From Clostridia bacterium (lineage in GTDB: Bacteria > Bacillota > Clostridia > Oscillospirales > CAG-382), in contig JAFVXP010000033.1 in the NCBI GenBank assembly GCA_017501055.1, positions 1 through 9,556 of the forward strand: a stretch of 9,556 nt of DNA. Reading direction: 5' to 3'. This document shows positions 6,309 through 9,556 of this stretch, piece by piece. Each line of letters begins with the position of its first letter. Position 1 is the stretch's first letter. The notes below the pieces were generated by a model. That model made no database searches and was not told where the DNA came from. It worked only from the letters and a program-made list of their open reading frames with translations. A program made the position numbers and the translations under genes.

Positions 6309-8021
6309 ATGAAAAAGAGTATCAGCTTCATTCTTTCTGCAATTATGTTGCTCTGTGTTTTCGCTGTTCCGCTCAGCGTTACCGCAGAAGACATTATGAC
6401 TCCTTATGATGTACCCAAGATTTTGTTCTATACCGAAGACGGCGTAACTCCTCCTTCGGATAAAACCAAGATCAATACCGAAGTTTACATCATCGACGAA
6501 GAAGGTGGTCAGTATGAAACCATCCACGTTCCGCTTGAAGCAGATGAAGATGGCAAATATACCACCGTTAACGTAAGAGGTAACTCCACCTCCGCGGCTC
6601 ACAAAAAGGCATATAACTTCAAGTTCACCTCCAAAATCGACGTTCTTGGTATGGGTAAGAACAAGAAATGGTCCTTGCTTGCAAACGCTTATGAAAAAAC
6701 CTTGCTTCGTAACAAGACCGTTCTTGACGTAGCTCCTCAGATCGGCGTTCCCTATACTCCCGACTATAAAGTAGTTGACGTTTATATGAACGACGTTCTT
6801 CTCGGCTCCTACCTCCTCGTTGACTCTGTTGAAGTCGGCTCTACCCGTGTTGATATCGATGTTGATAACAACGAATATCTCCTCGAGCTCGACTATAACA
6901 CTCCCGACGAAGATTGCTACTATTTCTATTCCGGCGTCTACAACGTTAAGTTCGCTATCAACGAACCTGAAATTGAAGACCTTACCGAAGATCAGAAGAC
7001 CTATGTTGAAGATCTTCTCACCAAAGCCGAACAGGCGCTCCAGACCGGCAGAATCTCCGAAATCGAAAAGTATTTCGACCTCGATTCTATGTCGAGCTTC
7101 TATCTCGTCCTCGAATTCTTCAAAAACGTTGACGTAAACACCAGCTCCACCCGTTTCCACATTAAGGGCGGTAAGATCTACGGCGGTCCTGTTTGGGACT
7201 TCGACCTTTCTTCCGGTAACTATCGCGAAGACTACTATACCTCGTTGTACGATTCCAACGGTAATTCCTATAAGGGTCTTTGGGCTACCACCATGCCTTG
7301 GTTCGGTGCACTCACCAACGTTTCCAGCTTCCAGAATACTGTTGAAGAAAAATTCCTTGAATATCAGGATATTTTCGTAAACCTCTATGCTGATAATATC
7401 AACGGTCAGAACCACATCGATGAAACTATCGATACCTACGGCGAATCCTACGCTCGTAACTATAACGAAGCAGGCTGGAAATTCGCTATTGAAACCGACG
7501 GTTTCGTTCTCGAACGTACTCCTCTTCCCACATACGAAGCAAACGTTGAATATTACAGAGAATGGCTTAAGAACCGTAACGAATGGTTGCTTGAAGAATG
7601 GGGTCTTGATAACACCACCGTTACTATGAACTCCAATTCCACCTTCGTTCAGGACGGCTATCTCATCAAGGGCGCAGAAGCAGGCATGAAGGTTTCCTCG
7701 CTTTTGGCAAACTTCTCTTCCGGAACTTCTCTTATGAAGGACGGCGTTGCACTTGCAACCACCGCAAACATTCCCAACGGTGCAGTTATCACAAAGGGCG
7801 GTGCGTCCTATGCGGTAATCGTTAAGGGTGACGTTGACGGTAACGGCGAACTCGCAACTAACGACTATATTATGGTTAAGCGTGCTTGTATGGATAACCT
7901 CGCTCTCGACGGCATTGACAATTTGGCAGCAGACGTAGATGACGACGAAGAATTCGGCTTGTTCGACTACTTGCTTCTCAAACGTCACGTTATGGGAACC
8001 TACGACATATACGGAGACTAA
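6309..8021 (+). CDS. Secreted CotH kinase family protein with C-terminal dockerin
   Basis: This is a 570-residue exported protein. Residues 1-26 are a signal peptide (MKKS, hydrophobic core, cleavage likely after VTA). Residues about 35-430 form a CotH-type atypical protein kinase domain: VRGNSTSAAHKKAYNFKF (89-106), WSLLANAYEKTLLRN (121-135) and the acidic VWDFDLSSGN (295-304), with D297 and D299 as likely Mg-ATP ligands. A beta-rich linker (about 435-505) precedes a dockerin (506-567) with two complete Ca-binding loops: D508, D510, N512, D519 and D542, D544, D546, D553. Each is followed by a KR-containing helix. CotH of Bacillus phosphorylates spore coat proteins; dockerin-bearing CotH proteins are known from cellulosome-forming clostridia. 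The ATG at 6309 is chosen because GAAAGGA precedes it and the signal peptide begins there. An upstream in-frame ATG at 6261 overlaps the promoter -10. It is first in an operon with the lipoprotein gene 27 bases downstream. Target protein and cohesin partner are unknown. Confidence 0.9.
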   Translation: MKKSISFILSAIMLLCVFAVPLSVTAEDIMTPYDVPKILFYTEDGVTPPSDKTKINTEVYIIDEEGGQYETIHVPLEADEDGKYTTVNVRGNSTSAAHKKAYNFKFTSKIDVLGMGKNKKWSLLANAYEKTLLRNKTVLDVAPQIGVPYTPDYKVVDVYMNDVLLGSYLLVDSVEVGSTRVDIDVDNNEYLLELDYNTPDEDCYYFYSGVYNVKFAINEPEIEDLTEDQKTYVEDLLTKAEQALQTGRISEIEKYFDLDSMSSFYLVLEFFKNVDVNTSSTRFHIKGGKIYGGPVWDFDLSSGNYREDYYTSLYDSNGNSYKGLWATTMPWFGALTNVSSFQNTVEEKFLEYQDIFVNLYADNINGQNHIDETIDTYGESYARNYNEAGWKFAIETDGFVLERTPLPTYEANVEYYREWLKNRNEWLLEEWGLDNTTVTMNSNSTFVQDGYLIKGAEAGMKVSSLLANFSSGTSLMKDGVALATTANIPNGAVITKGGASYAVIVKGDVDGNGELATNDYIMVKRACMDNLALDGIDNLAADVDDDEEFGLFDYLLLKRHVMGTYDIYGD

Positions 8022-8048
8022 CAGCACACAAAGGATTAATTGGATATA

Positions 8049-8900
8049 ATGAAAAAATTTCTTGTTTGGATATTATTGATCAGCATGCTTGCTCTTGTAG
8101 CATGCGGAGGTGATGACGAAAACAGTATGCCGGTGGTTGATCCTAACGCACGCGGCGATATGTTCGTTCATTACATCGACGTTGGACAGGGAGATGCAAT
8201 CTTTATTGAATTCCCTAACAAAGCAACTATGTTGATCGATGCAGGTGATACTGCTCACGCAGACAAAGTCACCTCTTATATCAGCAATTTGGGTTATGAT
8301 ACTCTCGATTACGTTATCGCAACCCATCCTCATGCCGGTCATATCGGCGGCTTGAAGGCTGTTTTTGAAAAGTTCACGGTAAAAAGAATTTATATGACCA
8401 ATAAGTCTACCGAGGAACAGGAATATATCGATCTTCTCGGCGCTATCGAAAATGAAGGTCTTAAAAAATTGCCCGCTGTTGCAGGTAATACCATCAAAGA
8501 TATCGCTGATGACGTAACGGGTATGTTCCTTGCTCACAGAACACTTTCTGCTGATCTGCACGATAGCTGTGCTGTATTCAAGCTCACCTACGGAAACCGC
8601 ACCTTCCTCTTTATGAGCGATGCAGGCTTTAAGGAAGAAGAAAGCATTGCTTGGGAGTATAAGTGCGACGTTATCAAGGTTGCCGCTCACGGTGCAGCAA
8701 CCGCTTCGGGCGAAGAGTTCCTTAAGAACGCAAATGCAAGTATAGCGGTAATTTCCTGCAGTAAGGATAACGCTCCCGCAAAAGAAACTCTCCAAAATCT
8801 TGATAAAGCAGGAATCAAACAGATTCTCCGTACCGACGAAAAGGGTGACATCACCATTAAGACCAACGGTGACGCTCTTGAGATTACAAAAGGTAAATAA
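8049..8900 (+). CDS. Lipoprotein with ComEC/Rec2-like metallo-beta-lactamase fold, metal site degenerate
   Basis: This 283-residue protein opens with a lipoprotein signal (MKKFLVWILL, lipobox LVAC, Cys19) and an acidic Asp/Glu linker, so it should be anchored to the outer face of the membrane. From about residue 38 it follows the ComEC/Rec2-type metallo-beta-lactamase fold: HYIDVGQGDA (41-50), MLIDAGD (61-67), ATHPHAGHIGG (91-101), FLFMSDAG (186-193) and a KVAAHGAATAS segment (210-220). Key ligands are altered. The HxHxDH motif reads HPHAGH with Gly97 in place of Asp. The HHG motif reads AHG. The late GHP histidine segment reads DNAPAKETL. The conserved Asp of the GDA motif is kept (D191). 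It may be a binding protein rather than a hydrolase. The ATG at 8049 is preferred. A TTG at 8040 in the same frame would add MDI and sits only 4 bases after AAAGGA (8030-8035), against 13 for the ATG. It is cotranscribed with the CotH gene, and a terminator follows. Confidence 0.85.
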   Translation: MKKFLVWILLISMLALVACGGDDENSMPVVDPNARGDMFVHYIDVGQGDAIFIEFPNKATMLIDAGDTAHADKVTSYISNLGYDTLDYVIATHPHAGHIGGLKAVFEKFTVKRIYMTNKSTEEQEYIDLLGAIENEGLKKLPAVAGNTIKDIADDVTGMFLAHRTLSADLHDSCAVFKLTYGNRTFLFMSDAGFKEEESIAWEYKCDVIKVAAHGAATASGEEFLKNANASIAVISCSKDNAPAKETLQNLDKAGIKQILRTDEKGDITIKTNGDALEITKGK

Positions 8901-8910
8901 GTAACAATAA

Positions 8911-8946
8911 AAAAGCCGAGTGATGTAAAAATCACTCGGTTTTTTG
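8911..8946 (+). terminator. Rho-independent terminator of the CotH-lipoprotein operon
   Basis: A 10-bp stem (GCCGAGTGAT 8915-8924 with ATCACTCGGT 8931-8940, outermost pair G-T), a 6-base loop and a run of T follow the lipoprotein stop by about 14 bases. A-runs on the left side extend the stem. Confidence 0.92.
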
Positions 8947-8999
8947 TTGTTGGTTCGTAATATGAAATTGGTTCTGAGTTAATTATATTATAAATTTGC

Positions 9000-9120
9000 G
9001 ACTTCGGCGCCCCTGTGCAGAACACCCCACAAAACAAGTTTTGCGGGGACCCCGGACGGGGAGCTGGCAAAACCGTAGGTTTTGACTGAAGGGTTGTAGG
9101 ACGCAAAGCGTCCGTAGTCA
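9000..9120. repeat. Cluster of short hairpins, likely dispersed intergenic repeat element
   Basis: Four hairpins follow one another. The first is CCCC-A-CAAAA with TTTTG-C-GGGG (9025-9034/9039-9048, one A-C mismatch). The second is CCCC with GGGG (9050-9053/9058-9061). The third is CAAAACC with GGTTTTG (9068-9074/9078-9084). The fourth is GGACGC with GCGTCC (9099-9104/9108-9113). The frame words CCCCTGTGCAG, GGGGAGCTGGC and GACTGAAGGGTTGTA resemble a repeat family that I recall as common between genes of gut Clostridia, of the form (G)GGGAGCTG-hairpin-GACTGAGGGATTGT. This is recollection, not a search result. It is markedly richer in GC than the AT-rich spacer on its left, has no ORF of its own, and ends at the stop codon of the last gene. 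Confidence 0.6.
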
Positions 9121-9556
9121 TTAGTCAATATCAATACAATCCCGTTCCAAGGCATTCAAAAACGCTGTTGCGGTATAAATTTCATATCCGCCGATTATGT
9201 CTGCGTTTTCAACCTCAATTACTTTGTCCATAAACGCTGTATAGACGAATTTCGGTGTTGGGTTGATAATAAGTACCTTTTTACCTTCTGCCTCGTATCC
9301 GAAATTAAAATTGATTTGCGAACGTTTAAGCTCAACTCTTAAGAATTTAACTATCTTAAGAAAAGCACCGCAACCGCCGGGAAAGATGAATAACGGCATA
9401 TACTTTTTCGGACAGCCGATAAGCTTGCAGGAAAAACGCCTATCCCCGATATAAACGGAAAAGCTTTCTCCCTTATAAATGCCTGTTGCAGAACGGTAAC
9501 GGAAATTGATTTTTGACAGAGTGTAATTTCTTTCCTCACATATCTTATACAGCCTT
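9121..9556 (-). CDS. Unidentified protein, C-terminal part (gene runs off the right edge)
   Basis: The minus-strand frame is open without a stop from the right edge of the window to the TAA at 9121-9123, at least 144 codons. The visible part includes the in-frame stretch YKICEERNYTLSKINFRYRS upstream of the internal Met at 9399, so that Met is unlikely to be the true start and the beginning lies beyond 9556. The segment is mixed alpha/beta and soluble-looking, with no membrane helix, no lipobox and no motif that I recognise. Recognisable landmarks are FIFPGGCGAFL (in the middle), VLIINPTPKFVYTAF and YEIYTATAFLNALERDC near the C-terminus. It converges with the lipoprotein gene, with the hairpin repeat cluster between them. 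Function is unknown. Confidence 0.7.
   Translation of the reverse strand, partial: RLYKICEERNYTLSKINFRYRSATGIYKGESFSVYIGDRRFSCKLIGCPKKYMPLFIFPGGCGAFLKIVKFLRVELKRSQINFNFGYEAEGKKVLIINPTPKFVYTAFMDKVIEVENADIIGGYEIYTATAFLNALERDCIDID

Noticed and set aside
6270..8027. A 585-codon minus-strand open frame opposite the CotH gene
   Set aside because: It is again codon-aligned antisense. The sense frame has a signal peptide, CotH motifs and dockerin loops, so this is a shadow. Three such long shadows in one window reflect strong codon bias rather than overlapping genes.
8073..8795. A 240-codon minus-strand open frame opposite the lipoprotein gene
   Set aside because: It is codon-aligned antisense of a gene with clear lipobox and MBL-fold motifs; no supporting start signals.
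9351..9539. A 62-codon minus-strand open frame near the right edge
   Set aside because: It overlaps, in another frame, the longer partial gene that stays open from the right edge to 9121; its translation has no recognisable features.

Overview
The window looks like chromosomal DNA from an endospore-forming member of the Clostridia, probably a gut-type Oscillospiraceae-like lineage. The basis is a full-length SpoVT sporulation regulator, a clostridial-type membrane pyrophosphatase, Gram-positive Shine-Dalgarno sites and sigma-A-like promoters, and a secreted CotH protein ending in a dockerin. The lineage call is inference, because there is no rRNA or other strong phylogenetic marker here.

Layout. 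(1) Positions 1-710 hold spoVT on the + strand, preceded by a perfect 13-bp inverted repeat that contains its ribosome binding site and followed by a strong terminator. (2) Positions 711-4077 are a minus-strand block. hppA (K+-dependent, probably Na+-pumping pyrophosphatase) has a consensus promoter, a leader of about 106 nt and its own terminator. Downstream lies a separately promoted amidohydrolase that converges on spoVT. (3) Positions 4204-6118 hold a monocistronic cytoplasmic GH20 beta-hexosaminidase, divergent from hppA. (4) Positions 6242-8945 form a two-gene + strand operon: a secreted CotH-kinase-family protein with a C-terminal dockerin, then a lipoprotein with a ComEC/Rec2-like metallo-beta-lactamase fold whose metal-binding motifs are eroded. 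(5) Positions 9000-9120 are a run of short hairpins resembling a dispersed intergenic repeat. (6) The 3' part of an unidentified minus-strand gene runs off the right edge.

Functional picture. spoVT (forespore regulation), hppA (pyrophosphate-driven ion pumping), the amidohydrolase and the hexosaminidase each appear to be independent transcription units. The CotH-dockerin/lipoprotein pair is the only clear multigene unit and the most likely place for undescribed biology: an extracellular protein kinase-like enzyme that could attach to a cohesin, co-expressed with a membrane-tethered protein that is probably a catalytically degenerate metallo-hydrolase. No mobile element genes, CRISPR arrays, tRNAs or rRNAs were seen.
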